The notes: generated by a model not told the origin, from the sequence alone. A stretch of DNA of 64,000 nucleotides from Prevotella sp. oral taxon 475 (GCF_018127805.1 NZ_CP072334.1:1342001-1406000), one strand, 5' to 3'; numbered from the stretch's first letter, positions 46,080-56,183 are shown. Program-made: numbers and translations.

Positions 46080-47270
46080 ATGGGACAATTACAAGAAAGA
46101 TACAAGCTGTACCGCGATCCGCAGAAGTTTATGGAAGCAGGAGTTTATCCCTATTTCCGCGAGATAACCAGTAAGCAGGGAACGGAAGTGGAAATGGATG
46201 GACATCGGGTTTTGATGTTCGGTTCAAATGCCTATACAGGTCTTACGGGCGACTCACGCGTCATCGAGGCGGCTAAAGCAGCACTGGATAAATACGGATC
46301 AGGATGTGCCGGTAGCCGATTCTTAAACGGAACACTGGATTTACATGTACAGCTGGAGAAAGAACTGGCCGACTTTGTTCATAAAGACGAGACACTGTGC
46401 TTCTCCACCGGTTTTTCGGTCAATCAAGGCGTTTTGGCAATGGTTGTCGGACGAGGCGATTACATTATCTGCGACGACCGCGACCATGCCAGTATCGTAG
46501 ACGGACGACGTCTGTCTTTCGCTCGTCAGTTACACTACAAGCACAACGACATGGAAGACCTTGAAAATCTTCTCAAGTCTTTGCCTCACGAGGCCGTAAA
46601 GCTTATTGTTGTTGACGGTGTCTTTTCCATGGAAGGCGATTTGGCCAAACTCCCCGAAATCGTAGCCCTGAAACGAAAGTATAACTGCTCGGTAATGGTT
46701 GACGAAGCACACGGACTGGGCGTATTCGGGAAAGAAGGTCGAGGTGTTTGCGACCATTTTGGACTCACCGACGAAGTGGATCTTATTATGGGCACATTCT
46801 CGAAAAGTCTCGCCTCCATCGGCGGTTTCATCGCCGCAGACTCCGATACGATCAACTTCCTTCGTCATACCTGCCGCTCCTACATCTTCAGTGCCTCCAA
46901 CACACCCGCAGCCACAGCCGCGGCGTTGGAAACTCTGCACATTCTAAAACAGGAACCCGAACGCATGGAAAAGCTGTGGGATGTGACACGCTATGCACTC
47001 CGTCGATTCCGCGAAGAGGGATTTGAGATTGGCGAGACCGAAAGTCCCATCATTCCGCTCTATGTTCACGATGTAGACAAAACATTCCTCGTTACGAAAT
47101 TGGCTTTCGAAGCTGGTGTCTTCATCAATCCGGTAATTCCGCCCGCTTGTGCTCCTCAAGACACGTTGGTACGTTTGGCTCTAATGGCTACCCATACCGA
47201 AGAGCAGGTGGAACGCGGCGTGCAGATTTTGAAGAGGATTTTTACCGAGTTGGGCCTCATAAAAAGTTGA
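46080..47270 (+). CDS. spt: Serine palmitoyltransferase
   Basis: This PLP enzyme condenses serine with a fatty acyl thioester to 3-ketosphinganine, the first step of Bacteroidetes sphingolipids. The 396-residue protein begins MGQLQERYKLYRDPQKFMEAGVYPYFREI and continues with KQGTEVEMDGHRVLMFGSNAYTGL. GSGCAGSRFLNGTLDLH, DEAHGLGVFGKEGRGVCDHF and the PLP-lysine loop MGTFSKSLASIGG follow. The match to the Bacteroides thetaiotaomicron enzyme is close by eye. An upstream in-frame ATG at 46065 is possible. The DGK-family kinase gene is divergent. Confidence 0.93.
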   Translation: MGQLQERYKLYRDPQKFMEAGVYPYFREITSKQGTEVEMDGHRVLMFGSNAYTGLTGDSRVIEAAKAALDKYGSGCAGSRFLNGTLDLHVQLEKELADFVHKDETLCFSTGFSVNQGVLAMVVGRGDYIICDDRDHASIVDGRRLSFARQLHYKHNDMEDLENLLKSLPHEAVKLIVVDGVFSMEGDLAKLPEIVALKRKYNCSVMVDEAHGLGVFGKEGRGVCDHFGLTDEVDLIMGTFSKSLASIGGFIAADSDTINFLRHTCRSYIFSASNTPAATAAALETLHILKQEPERMEKLWDVTRYALRRFREEGFEIGETESPIIPLYVHDVDKTFLVTKLAFEAGVFINPVIPPACAPQDTLVRLALMATHTEEQVERGVQILKRIFTELGLIKS

Positions 47271-47278
47271 GGAAACGC

Positions 47279-47308
47279 TTGTGGTACTAAATTTTAATAG
47301 TATCTTTG
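47279..47308 (+). promoter_or_regulatory. Promoter of the tRNA-Pro gene
   Basis: TTG at 47279-47281, a 19-base spacer and TATCTTTG at 47301-47308 fit the Bacteroidetes consensus, with the mature tRNA starting 27 bases later. Confidence 0.7.
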
Positions 47309-47335
47309 CACGCGAAAGGCACGGCGTATGTGTCT

Positions 47336-47409
47336 CGGGGTGTAGCGCAGTCCGGTAGCGCTCCTGGTTTGGGACCAGGAGGTCGCAGGTTCGAATCCTG
47401 TCGCCCCGA
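47336..47409 (+). tRNA. tRNA-Pro (TGG)
   Basis: The 74-base gene folds as a complete cloverleaf: acceptor CGGGGTG with CGCCCCG, D stem GCGC with GCGC, anticodon stem CCTGG with CCAGG around loop TTTGGGA (anticodon TGG), T stem GCAGG with CCTGT around TTCGAAT, and discriminator A. The 3' CCA is not encoded. Confidence 0.97.
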
Positions 47410-47416
47410 CACAAAA

Positions 47417-47458
47417 AGGAGGATGCATCATCATTCATTTGATGGTGCATCCTTTTTG
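47417..47458 (+). terminator. Hairpin terminator after tRNA-Pro
   Basis: GGATGCATCATCA pairs with TGATGGTGCATCC (one wobble pair) around TTCATT, followed by TTTTTGC. The stem is close to the one after rplT (shared GGATGyATCAT ... ATGrTrCATCC). Confidence 0.85.
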
Positions 47459-47503
47459 CAAGTAAGTAAAGGGGTAAAAGGATAGGGAAGTAAATAAGGA
47501 ACT

Positions 47504-48124
47504 TTACAATAAACTGTCAATAATCTTAATGCCTTTCTGTGTGCAAAAACCACGGAGAAGCAGAGCTGCGATATTTTTAAAAAGATAATCTGCGTCGTAT
47601 CCATGGAACTCCAGTTCGTCCATCATCGTCTTGGAAGAGAGTCGAATGAATTTCAACACCACCTCATAGTCAAGCGAAGGTAGGAAGTAACCTTCAGAAA
47701 TGCCGCGATAAATAAAAGCCATTCCCTCTTTCTTTTGTTCCTCGGTGCGTGTAGTAAGATATTTCATTACACGTGGATATTTGCACAGACCGGCAAAGAA
47801 TAAGGGATTGGTGTTGGTGATTTCAGTTAAATCGTTGTTATAGATCGTTATCAGAATATCCATCACCGTATTTTTCCCGTCTGCCGACAAAGCCTGTAGC
47901 TTCTCGTGTTTGGCAAGGTCTTCCTCATGGAGGCCGGCCAAGAGAAGTTCCTCCTTGTTTTCATAAATCTCGTAGAGTGTACGTTTGGAAATACCTAGTA
48001 TGCCAGCAATATCATCCATACGTACATCTCTGATTCCCTTTTGTTTGAACTCACGCATTGCGGTTTGCAAGATGCGCACTTTCAGTTCTTGACGATACGT
48101 TGAAAGAGAGACTTGTGTTGGCAT
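47504..48124 (-). CDS. TetR/AcrR-family transcriptional regulator
   Basis: From the start at 48124 (MPTQVSLSTYRQELKVRILQ) the protein is 206 residues; an ATG at 48148 is an alternative. The N-terminal helix-turn-helix reads ILQTAMREFKQKGIRDVRMDDIAGILGISKRTLYEIYENKEELL, a full TetR signature. The C-terminal helical domain is unassigned, so the ligand is unknown. It is divergent from maeB, with 129 bases between them, and could regulate it or itself. A TATCTTTG -7 is at 48153-48146 on the minus strand. Confidence 0.92.
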   Translation of the reverse strand: MPTQVSLSTYRQELKVRILQTAMREFKQKGIRDVRMDDIAGILGISKRTLYEIYENKEELLLAGLHEEDLAKHEKLQALSADGKNTVMDILITIYNNDLTEITNTNPLFFAGLCKYPRVMKYLTTRTEEQKKEGMAFIYRGISEGYFLPSLDYEVVLKFIRLSSKTMMDELEFHGYDADYLFKNIAALLLRGFCTQKGIKIIDSLL

Positions 48125-48195
48125 AATGGAGCTTTGTTTGTGGCACAAAGATACAAAAAAACGGTCAACAAACTTTTCGTTTAAGCGTTTTTTAC

Positions 48196-48203
48196 TACCT
48201 TTG
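48196..48203 (+). promoter_or_regulatory. -7 element of maeB
   Basis: TACCTTTG followed by CG matches TAnnTTTG, 51 bases before the start. No clear -33 TTG was seen. Confidence 0.55.
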
Positions 48204-48253
48204 CGTGGCTTTCAGAGAATAACATTTCACGATCATATAAGGTAAAAATTATT

Positions 48254-50548
48254 ATGGCAAAGATTACAAAAGAGGCTGCTTTAGAATATCACAGTAACGG
48301 ACATCCAGGAAAGATTGAAGTTCGACCCACCAAGCCCTACCATACTCAGACCGACCTTAGTCTGGCTTACTCGCCGGGCGTGGCTTATCCCTGTCTGGAA
48401 ATTCAGCAGATACCTGACGAGGTCTACAAATACACCGATAAGGGTAATCTCGTGGCTGTCATCAGCAACGGAACGGCAGTGTTGGGACTGGGTGACATCG
48501 GGGCGATGAGCGGTAAACCGGTAATGGAGGGTAAAGGACTACTCTTCAAAATCTACGGCGGCATTGATGTTTTTGATATCGAACTCGCCGAGAAAGACCC
48601 TGAAAAGTTTTGTGAGACTGTAGAGCGGATTGCACCCACCTTTGGAGGTATTAACCTCGAAGACATCAAAGCTCCCGAATGTTTTTACATTGAAGAACGA
48701 CTCAAACGCACACTTGACATCCCCGTGATGCACGATGATCAGCACGGAACGGCTATCATCTCGGCTGCCGGACTGAAAAATGCGCTCGAAGTGGCCGGCA
48801 AAGACATTCGTAAGGTGAAAATTGTTGTCAATGGAGCCGGAGCCGCAGCAATCAGTTGCACCCAGCTCTACATGGCTCTAGGTGCACAACGTGAGAATAT
48901 TGTGATGATCGACTCGAAAGGTGTTATCACCTCAGATCGGATCGACCTCACTCCTCAGAAAGCTCTCTTCGCTACAGACCGCCGCGATGTCCGCACCTTG
49001 GAAGAAGCTATCCGTGGAGCTGACGTCTTCGTGGGACTTTCGAAAGGCAACATTCTCTCGCAGAAGATGATACAATCAATGAACGAACGTCCCATTGTTT
49101 TTGCGTTAGCCAATCCTGTTCCAGAAATTTCTTATGAAGATGCCATGGCCAGTAGACCCGACGTACTAATGTCTACCGGTCGGTCCGACTATCCCAACCA
49201 AATCAACAACGTTATCGGCTTCCCCTACATTTTCCGCGGAGCCCTCGACGTACACGCTACTGCCATCAACGAAGAAATGAAGATGGCCGCGGTACATGCC
49301 ATCGCCCAACTGGCCAAAGAGCCTGTACCCGACATTGTGAACGACATCTACCGCGTGAACGACCTCAGTTTCGGTCCTACCTACTTCATTCCTAAACCTG
49401 TCGACCCACGGCTCATCACCGAGGTCTCCTCTGCTGTGGCTAAAGCCGCCATCGAAAGCGGTGTGGCCCGAAAGGAAATCACCGACTGGGAAGGATATAA
49501 AAAAAGCCTCATGCAACTTCTGGGGCAAGAAACTGTCTTCACGCGTAAGCTCCATGATACCGCCCGGTTGCATCCGCAACGCGTGGTCTACGCCGAGGGC
49601 GGGCACCCTTCGATGATGAAAGCAGCCGTACAGGCCAAAGTCGAAGGTATCTGTTCACCTATTCTCTTGGGCAATCCAGACCGTATCCGTCGCCAAGCAC
49701 AACGCCTTAAGCTCGATCTAACCGATATCGAAATTATCGATATGCGGGCTGACCGTGAACAACGTCGCCGCGCTACCTATGCCAAGTACCTGGCCGAGAA
49801 ATTGGCTCGCAAAGGTTACACTTTCCAGGAAGCTTACGATAAAATGTACGAACGCAACTACTTCGGTATGATGATGGTTGAGAAAGGTGATGCCGATGCC
49901 TTCATCACCGGACTTTATACCAAATATTCCAACACCATCAAAGTGGCGAAAGAGGTAGTTGGTATTCGCGAGGGCTACGAAACCTTCGGCACGATGCACA
50001 TCGTCAACTCACAACGAGGCACCTATTACATTGCCGACACCCTCATCAACCGCCATCCTGACAACCGCTACCTTCTGGATATCGCTCGATTGAGTGCACA
50101 TACCGTCGAATTCTTCAACGAGAAACCCGTGATGGCCATGATCAGTTATTCCAATTTCGGAACTGATGAAACGGGCAGTCCTCAGAAAGTGCACGAGGCC
50201 GTCGAGGAACTCCACAAGCATTACCCCAACCTGATTGTTGACGGCGAGATGCAAGTCAACTTCGCCCTCGACCGCCGTCTTCGCGACGATAAATATCCCT
50301 TCTCCCGCCTCAAAGACAAAGATGTCAACACTCTCATCTTTCCCAATCTCAGCAGTGCCAACGCATGCTATAAATTCTTACAAGCTCTCAGTCCCGAGAC
50401 CGAAATCATCGGTCCCATACAAATGGGATTGAACCGTCCGATCCACTTCACCGATTTCGAGTCCTCCGTGCGTGACATCGTCAATATCACCGCCGTAGCT
50501 GTAGTCGATGCCTATGTAGACCAGCTCAAAAGAGGCGGCAAGATCTGA
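48254..50548 (+). CDS. maeB: NADP-dependent malic enzyme with phosphotransacetylase-like domain
   Basis: The 764-residue protein has two parts. The N-terminal malic enzyme (about 1-420) shows [59 protein letters not shown] and the NADP loop [12 protein letters not shown]. The C-terminal half (about 430-760) is phosphotransacetylase-like and in MaeB proteins is regulatory rather than catalytic. It decarboxylates malate to pyruvate. It has its own promoter and a strong bidirectional terminator. Confidence 0.96.
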   Translation: MAKITKEAALEYHSNGHPGKIEVRPTKPYHTQTDLSLAYSPGVAYPCLEIQQIPDEVYKYTDKGNLVAVISNGTAVLGLGDIGAMSGKPVMEGKGLLFKIYGGIDVFDIELAEKDPEKFCETVERIAPTFGGINLEDIKAPECFYIEERLKRTLDIPVMHDDQHGTAIISAAGLKNALEVAGKDIRKVKIVVNGAGAAAISCTQLYMALGAQRENIVMIDSKGVITSDRIDLTPQKALFATDRRDVRTLEEAIRGADVFVGLSKGNILSQKMIQSMNERPIVFALANPVPEISYEDAMASRPDVLMSTGRSDYPNQINNVIGFPYIFRGALDVHATAINEEMKMAAVHAIAQLAKEPVPDIVNDIYRVNDLSFGPTYFIPKPVDPRLITEVSSAVAKAAIESGVARKEITDWEGYKKSLMQLLGQETVFTRKLHDTARLHPQRVVYAEGGHPSMMKAAVQAKVEGICSPILLGNPDRIRRQAQRLKLDLTDIEIIDMRADREQRRRATYAKYLAEKLARKGYTFQEAYDKMYERNYFGMMMVEKGDADAFITGLYTKYSNTIKVAKEVVGIREGYETFGTMHIVNSQRGTYYIADTLINRHPDNRYLLDIARLSAHTVEFFNEKPVMAMISYSNFGTDETGSPQKVHEAVEELHKHYPNLIVDGEMQVNFALDRRLRDDKYPFSRLKDKDVNTLIFPNLSSANACYKFLQALSPETEIIGPIQMGLNRPIHFTDFESSVRDIVNITAVAVVDAYVDQLKRGGKI

Positions 50549-50630
50549 CCGTAGAGTTTCTGTTCATGACTGAACCATCTGCGACATTCGCGGAAGGATT
50601 TTGTCAATGACAGAAGAGCAATTGAGAATA

Positions 50631-50674
50631 AAAAAGAGAACGGATAGCGCACCTTGCCTATCCGTTCTCTTTTT
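50631..50674 (+). terminator. Bidirectional terminator between maeB and mnmE
   Basis: A perfect 17-bp inverted repeat (arms 50631-50647 and 50658-50674; core GAGAACGGATAG) with A-run and T-run at its ends serves both convergent genes. Confidence 0.92.
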
Positions 50675-50744
50675 GTTGACTCTCCATCAACCCGATTGCC
50701 AATTTTTGATGGTCTTATAGTAATCTTCTTCTTTTTCAAGGCCA

Positions 50745-52127
50745 TCACTTCCCAATGCAGAAATGTTTAAAGATATTCTCTAAAACCTCGCCAGAAGTGA
50801 TGGCACCTCCTGTAATTTCGGCCAAATGGTGAAGACACAGACGCAGTTCTTCAGAAAGAAGATCGGCACTGAGTCCGATTTCAATGCCTTCGATCACCCG
50901 TTCGATACTTTTCTGAGCATGAAGAAGAGCCTCATAATGTCGGATATTGGTAATGATCATCTCGTTTTCGTGTATTTCCGGCAGATGAGCAGCCTGATAA
51001 ATAGCCGCTTCCAAGCGATCAATATTTTGATGATATTTTGCCGAGATGGCAACAAATACAGGAGGATTTGCCCAAGTTCGGTCGGCAAAAACAATCTGTT
51101 TCTCATCCATCTTGTTGGTAACGACAATCAATTGTTTTCCCTCCGTCAGCGTTTCCATCTCATTCGCTTCGGGTAGGGTAGGGATTGCATCCACCACCCA
51201 AAGAATAATGGCAGCCTCTGACAGTTTTTTGTACGTGCGTCCTATTCCCAGACTCTCGATTTCATCCTGTGTTTGCCGCATGCCGGCCGTATCGATAAAG
51301 CGAAAAGCGACACCATTGATTTCAATCGTGTCTTCAATCACATCACGAGTCGTACCCGGTATTTCGCTCACAATGGCTCGATCTTCCTTCAACAGACAGT
51401 TCAGCAGGGTGCTTTTCCCCACATTCGGTTTTCCCACAATGGCCACAGAGATACCCGATTTGAGGGCACGTCCCGTTTCAAAAGACTGGGTAAGACCTGC
51501 TATCTTCTTATAGATGCTTCGTGAAAGCGTAGAGAGCTCATCACGGTCGGCGAATGTGACATCCTGATCGCTAAAGTCCAACTCCAGTTCTACAAGCGAT
51601 GTCATCTGGAGAAGTTGGTTTCGCAGATCGGCCAATTCATGGGAATAGTGTCCCCTCAACTGACTTAAAGCCAATTGGTGAGTAGCTTTGTTGGTAGAAG
51701 CAATCAGGTCTGCCACAGCTTCCGCCTGGCTTAAGTCCATCTTACCATTTAAGAATGCTCGCTGAGTGAATTCTCCCGGCCGGGCTTGTCGGCAACCTAA
51801 ATCGATCAGTCGTCGCAGAACCTCCTTCAAAATATATTCCGAACCGTGACAAGACACCTCAACAACGTCCTCGCCCGTGTAGGAATGCGGCGAACAAAAC
51901 ACAGTAACCAGCACCTCGTCAATAACACTTCGGTCTTCGGCAATAATATTTCCATAACTCACCGCCTGCCCTTTGACAGCCTGCAAAGACCGTCCGGAGA
52001 CTGCCACAAAGGCTTTGTCGACAAGAGCGATTGCTTCCGGACCTGAAATCCGAATTACACCAATAGCTCCGCCCGAAGCTGTGGCCAAGGCACAAATGGT
52101 GTGATGGTCATTCAAAAGATGGAACAT
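50745..52127 (-). CDS. mnmE: tRNA modification GTPase MnmE
   Basis: With MnmG it installs the cmnm5 group on wobble uridine. The 460-residue protein has the N-terminal folate-binding domain (TICALATASGGAIGVIRISG), GTP motif AIVGKPNVGKSTLLN, switch DxxG in DTAGMRQTQD, NKMD, and the C-terminal FCIGK motif. The start codon immediately follows the stop of the nucleoside phosphorylase gene (TAGATG), so re-initiation is likely. Confidence 0.97.
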   Translation of the reverse strand: MFHLLNDHHTICALATASGGAIGVIRISGPEAIALVDKAFVAVSGRSLQAVKGQAVSYGNIIAEDRSVIDEVLVTVFCSPHSYTGEDVVEVSCHGSEYILKEVLRRLIDLGCRQARPGEFTQRAFLNGKMDLSQAEAVADLIASTNKATHQLALSQLRGHYSHELADLRNQLLQMTSLVELELDFSDQDVTFADRDELSTLSRSIYKKIAGLTQSFETGRALKSGISVAIVGKPNVGKSTLLNCLLKEDRAIVSEIPGTTRDVIEDTIEINGVAFRFIDTAGMRQTQDEIESLGIGRTYKKLSEAAIILWVVDAIPTLPEANEMETLTEGKQLIVVTNKMDEKQIVFADRTWANPPVFVAISAKYHQNIDRLEAAIYQAAHLPEIHENEMIITNIRHYEALLHAQKSIERVIEGIEIGLSADLLSEELRLCLHHLAEITGGAITSGEVLENIFKHFCIGK

Positions 52128-53000
52128 CTAAATCCTATCCAAAACAAGTTGAATCAATCCGTCGATTGAATTCTTGTAGTTTGCATTTACATTCTTGGCC
52201 CGACGGTTGGCAATCACCATACAACAAGTCAGAGCTTTGTGTCCCATCAGTCGCGCAAGTCCTGCAAGCGCACTGCTTTCCATCTCGAAGTTGGTAATTC
52301 TATGCCCCTGATATTCGAAGTTTTCCACCTTCTCATTTTGATATGGGTCGGCCAAAGGGATGCGCAACTCACGCCCTTGCGGTCCAAAGAAACCGCCACA
52401 AGCGATGGTAACACCTCTCACCATATCCTTACCGGAAACACGCTCCAGCGTTTCCGCATCTGCATCAATCACGTAGGGAGCTCCCAATTGCGGATTCCAG
52501 TTCATGTGTGCTTTGAAATTCTCTTCAAAATCAAGGTCGCAAACATCGTTTCTCCCTCCGTAGAAGTTGAGAAGTCCGTCAAAACCGATGCTCTTCTCGC
52601 TGGCAATATAAGTACCAACAGGCGTATCTTTTTGCAATCCCCCGCAGGTTCCGATCCTGACAAGCGTCAATTGTGTGAGCTGGGGCTTCTCCGTCCTGGT
52701 GTTGAAATCGATATTCACCAAGGCATCCAGTTCGTTAAGCACGATATCGATATTGTCGCACCCGATACCCGTACTGACAGCAGAGATTCTTTTACCCTTG
52801 TAACTACCGGTCACGGTATGAAATTCCCTACTCTGAACCTCGCATTCGATTCCCTTGAAGTGTGAAGCCACCAGCGAAACCCTACCGGGATCTCCCACCA
52901 AAATAACTTTCTGAGCCAATTGTTCGGGCAAAAGATGAAGATGAAAAATGCTTCCATCCTGATTGATGATGAGTTCTGATTCTGCAAAATACTTAGCCAT
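52128..53000 (-). CDS. Nucleoside phosphorylase (uridine phosphorylase-like)
   Basis: The 290-residue protein has the PNP_UDP_1 fold: KVILVGDPGRVSLVASHF, VSTGIGCDNIDIVLNEL, LVRIGTCGGLQKDTPVGTYI and the nucleoside-site segment ITNFEMESSALAGLARLMGHKALTC. Phosphorolysis of uridine or a related nucleoside is expected. The start at 53000 (MAKYFAESELIINQDG) is preferred to one at 53075 that adds 25 unconserved residues. It is in a minus-strand run PD40 protein-phosphorylase-mnmE. Confidence 0.9.
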   Translation of the reverse strand: MAKYFAESELIINQDGSIFHLHLLPEQLAQKVILVGDPGRVSLVASHFKGIECEVQSREFHTVTGSYKGKRISAVSTGIGCDNIDIVLNELDALVNIDFNTRTEKPQLTQLTLVRIGTCGGLQKDTPVGTYIASEKSIGFDGLLNFYGGRNDVCDLDFEENFKAHMNWNPQLGAPYVIDADAETLERVSGKDMVRGVTIACGGFFGPQGRELRIPLADPYQNEKVENFEYQGHRITNFEMESSALAGLARLMGHKALTCCMVIANRRAKNVNANYKNSIDGLIQLVLDRI

Positions 53001-53086
53001 GATATGATTCTTTTTATCAGTCGTATTCATCTTTCCAGGCAAGCGATGGGCCAACTTCGCCATTGCTCTGCGCACAAGAAAGTCTT

Positions 53087-54232
53087 TTATTTTTTTATCT
53101 CGCTATTTCGAATCGACTTTTCCAGGGTTTGCCGCGTCGTTTGCAGCTGCTCGAGCTTGGTCTCCAACGCCAGGATGGCGGAGGCCTCATTGCGTTTACC
53201 CTGGTGGTAAAGCAACCGTTTGGTTTCAAGTATGCGTTCTGTTTCTTCTAAAACTCGAACCATCTCGGACAACTGCTTGTATTTCAGCCGTCCATCGTTT
53301 GTCTTAAAGTCGTCTACACTGGTATAAACCGTCTGGTCGTCAATCGGGAAATAAATCCTATTCGAGTTGGTTTTCCGCATGGCCCGCTGCTCTTTTTCCC
53401 TAATATGGTTGAGAGCTTGCGAACGATTGCCAAACTTCCAGGTGTCAGCTATCCTTTCCAAGCGGGCATACGACTCCAGTTGCTGGGACGAAACCTCTTT
53501 TTCTTTGAAAGCAACACGCTGCATTGTCGGAACAAAGGTATAGATACACACCTTCCCCTCGGGCTGAAACCGGTCTGTTACGAGCCATCCGAGATTGTCC
53601 AGCTCGTCGAATGCCAGCAGATAGTCATTTGCCGTAGAGTTGAACGGCAAGCCATAGTTCTCTGCTTGATAGAATTTCCCACTTTCAGCGTCTTTTCTTG
53701 TCATGAAAATATCATATCCTCCAAGACTGTTTTCACCTTTTGCGGCGAACAAAAGCGTGATGCCATCTGCCATCAAGAAAGGATAATTCTGCTCTTTAAA
53801 CTCTGCTCCGATTTCACTCAACCGTCGAGGCGTGTCCCATTTTTGCCCCAGTTTGTCGCAGGTATAGATGCCATTATCGGTCAACGAGTCTCCATCTGCA
53901 TAATAGATACAATTCTGAAACTCGTTCATATAGACCGAACCGTTTTCTCCTTTTTCCGTTTTAAAGAACGAACGATAGGGAATGAGACTTCCAGATTCAG
54001 CATTGAGCGGAACCCGAGATAGAAAATCATCTTTGTCTACCACCATACTGTCTACAAACATCACTTTTGCCGTCGCTCCTAACATACTTTGATAGAGCAA
54101 TTCTGCAGCAGTTGGCTCTACCATTTGCACCTTTGGCTTTTTTACTTTGGGTTGTATCTTTCGTTTCTGTGCAAAAGAGAATAGCCCGAATGCTGAAAAA
54201 GATAGAAGTAAGACGATATGGATTTTTCTCAT
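53087..54232 (-). CDS. Secreted PD40/WD40-like propeller protein
   Basis: The start at 54232 yields MRKIHIVLLLSFSAFGLFSFAQ, a signal peptide, and a 381-residue protein. A beta-propeller with PD40-like repeats is suggested by MNEFQNCIYYADGD, YPFLMADGITLLFAAKGENSLGGYDIFMT and DYLLAFDELDNLGWLVTDR. The last 60 residues form a predicted coiled coil (LETKLEQLQTTRQTLEKS). In Bacteroidetes such proteins are often periplasmic or linked to surface secretion; the role is unknown. A TACCTTTG -7 lies at 54261-54254. Confidence 0.78.
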   Translation of the reverse strand: MRKIHIVLLLSFSAFGLFSFAQKRKIQPKVKKPKVQMVEPTAAELLYQSMLGATAKVMFVDSMVVDKDDFLSRVPLNAESGSLIPYRSFFKTEKGENGSVYMNEFQNCIYYADGDSLTDNGIYTCDKLGQKWDTPRRLSEIGAEFKEQNYPFLMADGITLLFAAKGENSLGGYDIFMTRKDAESGKFYQAENYGLPFNSTANDYLLAFDELDNLGWLVTDRFQPEGKVCIYTFVPTMQRVAFKEKEVSSQQLESYARLERIADTWKFGNRSQALNHIREKEQRAMRKTNSNRIYFPIDDQTVYTSVDDFKTNDGRLKYKQLSEMVRVLEETERILETKRLLYHQGKRNEASAILALETKLEQLQTTRQTLEKSIRNSEIKK

Positions 54233-54582
54233 TTCTCTTATTGATTGATCTAACAAAGGTAACAATTAAAAGGAGGAGGCAGGAGGAAGAGTCTTCTTTT
54301 TTAGTTTTTTTTAGAATGAAGCCGTATCTTTCCTGTTTATTTTTATGGAGAGAAGTATCGCCAATCATTCTACTTTTTATTTAAATAAAAATAGAAATAT
54401 ATTGATAATCAAGCATGAATAAGGTTTTATAACCTATCATTCCTATCACGTAGACATCAGAGATTTCTATTCTGTTTCTCCTCAAAATAAGCCCTAAAAA
54501 GAAGACTCCACATCATGCTTTTTCTTATTTTTAGATCTCCCTATAACCATTTAAAAATCAATGTCTTATACAAGCACATCGC

Positions 54583-54664
54583 AAAAGCTAAGAGATCGCA
54601 CCTCAAAAGCTAAGAAAACGCATTGCAAAAGCTAAGAGATTGAAGACCAAAAGCTAAGCTTTTA
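54583..54664. repeat. 22-bp tandem repeat array 4 (inverse orientation)
   Basis: Units AAAAGCTAAG begin at 54583, 54605, 54627 and 54649, exactly 22 bases apart. The last unit forms the palindrome AAAAGCTAAGCTTTT (54649-54663). The array lies in the divergent gap 54233-54934 between the PD40 and nusB genes, about 210 bases upstream of the nusB promoter. Apart from the array and the promoters, the AT-rich gap shows nothing recognised. Confidence 0.9.
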
Positions 54665-54873
54665 TAAACATACCTATTATATATTGATGATCAATAAGTT
54701 ACAGATACCTTTCTCTTACTAAAAACAAAGATAGTGAGATGTATCCTTTGACGTTCGACAAAGCGTGAGAATGAGATGCGAAGATGAAGATCATGCTTGT
54801 TGAATTGTATCATATAAATAAGGTAGAAATAGAGCGAGAGGCCTATTAAAAAAGTAGAAAATGGGGGGTATGC

Positions 54874-54904
54874 TTGCATATTCATAAGAAAATTCCTACA
54901 TTTG
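54874..54904 (+). promoter_or_regulatory. Promoter of the nusB operon
   Basis: TTG at 54874-54876, a 20-base spacer and TACATTTG at 54897-54904 fit the Bacteroidetes consensus, 30 bases before the start codon. Confidence 0.72.
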
Positions 54905-54934
54905 CAATGTTAATATATAAAGAAAAACAGAACG

Positions 54935-56032
54935 ATGATTAATAGAGAATTGATACGGATCAAAATTGTCCAGTTAACCTATGCTTACTATCAGAATGGG
55001 AATAGAAATATGGATAACGCTGAAAAAGAACTTCTTTTCAGTCTCTCTAAAGCCTATGACCTGTACAATTACCTGCTTGCGTTGATTGTAGCGATAACGC
55101 GCGAGGAGAGACATCGTATCGATATCGCCACACAACAGGCTGAACGAGAGGGGACGGAAGCTCCTTCTCAGAAGTTTGCGTTCAACCAATTCGCAACGCA
55201 ACTTGAAGAAAACAAGATGCTGGCCGACTTTATGGAGACGCAAAAACAAAGATGGGAAGACGATATTGAGGCCATCCGGAAACTCTGCAACCAAATAGAA
55301 CTGTCGGAAACCTACCAAGAATATATGGCAAACGACGAAAATTCGTATGAGGAAGACCGGGAGTTGTGGCGCAAATTGTATAAACAGCTGATTCAGAATA
55401 ATGTGGATTTGGATGCTCTCTTGGAAGAAAAGAGCCTATATTGGAACGATGACAAAGAGATTGTAGACACGTTCGTGCTAAAAACCATCAAGCGTTTCGA
55501 TCCTATTAACAAATCGAAGCAAGAGCTATTGCCCGAATATAAGGACGAGGAGGATAAAGACTTCGCCCGAAAACTCTTTCGGGCCACGATCCTCAATGCT
55601 GACCAGTATCAACGATATATGAGCGAAAACTCGCGTAATTGGGATTTCTCGCGGCTGGCTTATATGGATGTGGTGATTATGCAGATAGCTATCGCCGAGA
55701 TGTTGACCTTTCCTAATATCCCAGTAAGCGTTACTATCAACGAGTATGTCGATCTGGCGAAACTCTATAGTACACATCGTAGTGGCGGATATGTCAATGG
55801 TATGCTCGATACAATTGCTCGTGGACTGATTATGAGCGGGAAAATGATGAAGGCTATGCCCGAACCGCGTGTAAGAAAATTTATCACTGATACCGAAAAG
55901 AAAGAGGATGTGAAAGGCGAACAGAGGGAAGAACAGGTATTGAACGATGTTGAAGAGACGCTTCAAAAGCCTGTAACACAAGGCGAAGAGCCCTTGTCGA
56001 TAGTCGAAACACCGAGGAGTTCGGAGGAATAA
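54935..56032 (+). CDS. nusB: Transcription antitermination factor NusB, long form
   Basis: NusB with NusE promotes antitermination, mainly on rRNA operons. The protein is 365 residues, against about 140 in E. coli. The N-terminus INRELIRIKIVQLTYAYYQNG keeps the first NusB helix. A long charged helical insertion follows. The conserved end lies near 235-310: NWDFSRLAYMDVVIMQIAIAEMLTFPNIPVSVTINEYVDLAK with YVNGMLD. A 50-residue acidic tail is added. The long form is typical of Bacteroidetes. Confidence 0.9.
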   Translation: MINRELIRIKIVQLTYAYYQNGNRNMDNAEKELLFSLSKAYDLYNYLLALIVAITREERHRIDIATQQAEREGTEAPSQKFAFNQFATQLEENKMLADFMETQKQRWEDDIEAIRKLCNQIELSETYQEYMANDENSYEEDRELWRKLYKQLIQNNVDLDALLEEKSLYWNDDKEIVDTFVLKTIKRFDPINKSKQELLPEYKDEEDKDFARKLFRATILNADQYQRYMSENSRNWDFSRLAYMDVVIMQIAIAEMLTFPNIPVSVTINEYVDLAKLYSTHRSGGYVNGMLDTIARGLIMSGKMMKAMPEPRVRKFITDTEKKEDVKGEQREEQVLNDVEETLQKPVTQGEEPLSIVETPRSSEE

Positions 56033-56183
56033 AAAGAAAGTGATGAGAAGATTTTCTTCTCGTTATCTCTTTCTTTCTCCATTTTCTCATCCTATTAACA
56101 GAGAAAAAACAAACGAAAGAACCGGAAAACCCAGTGGTTTCTTAGTTCATAAATGAAGAAAATCATTAACTTATCAACTAAAA

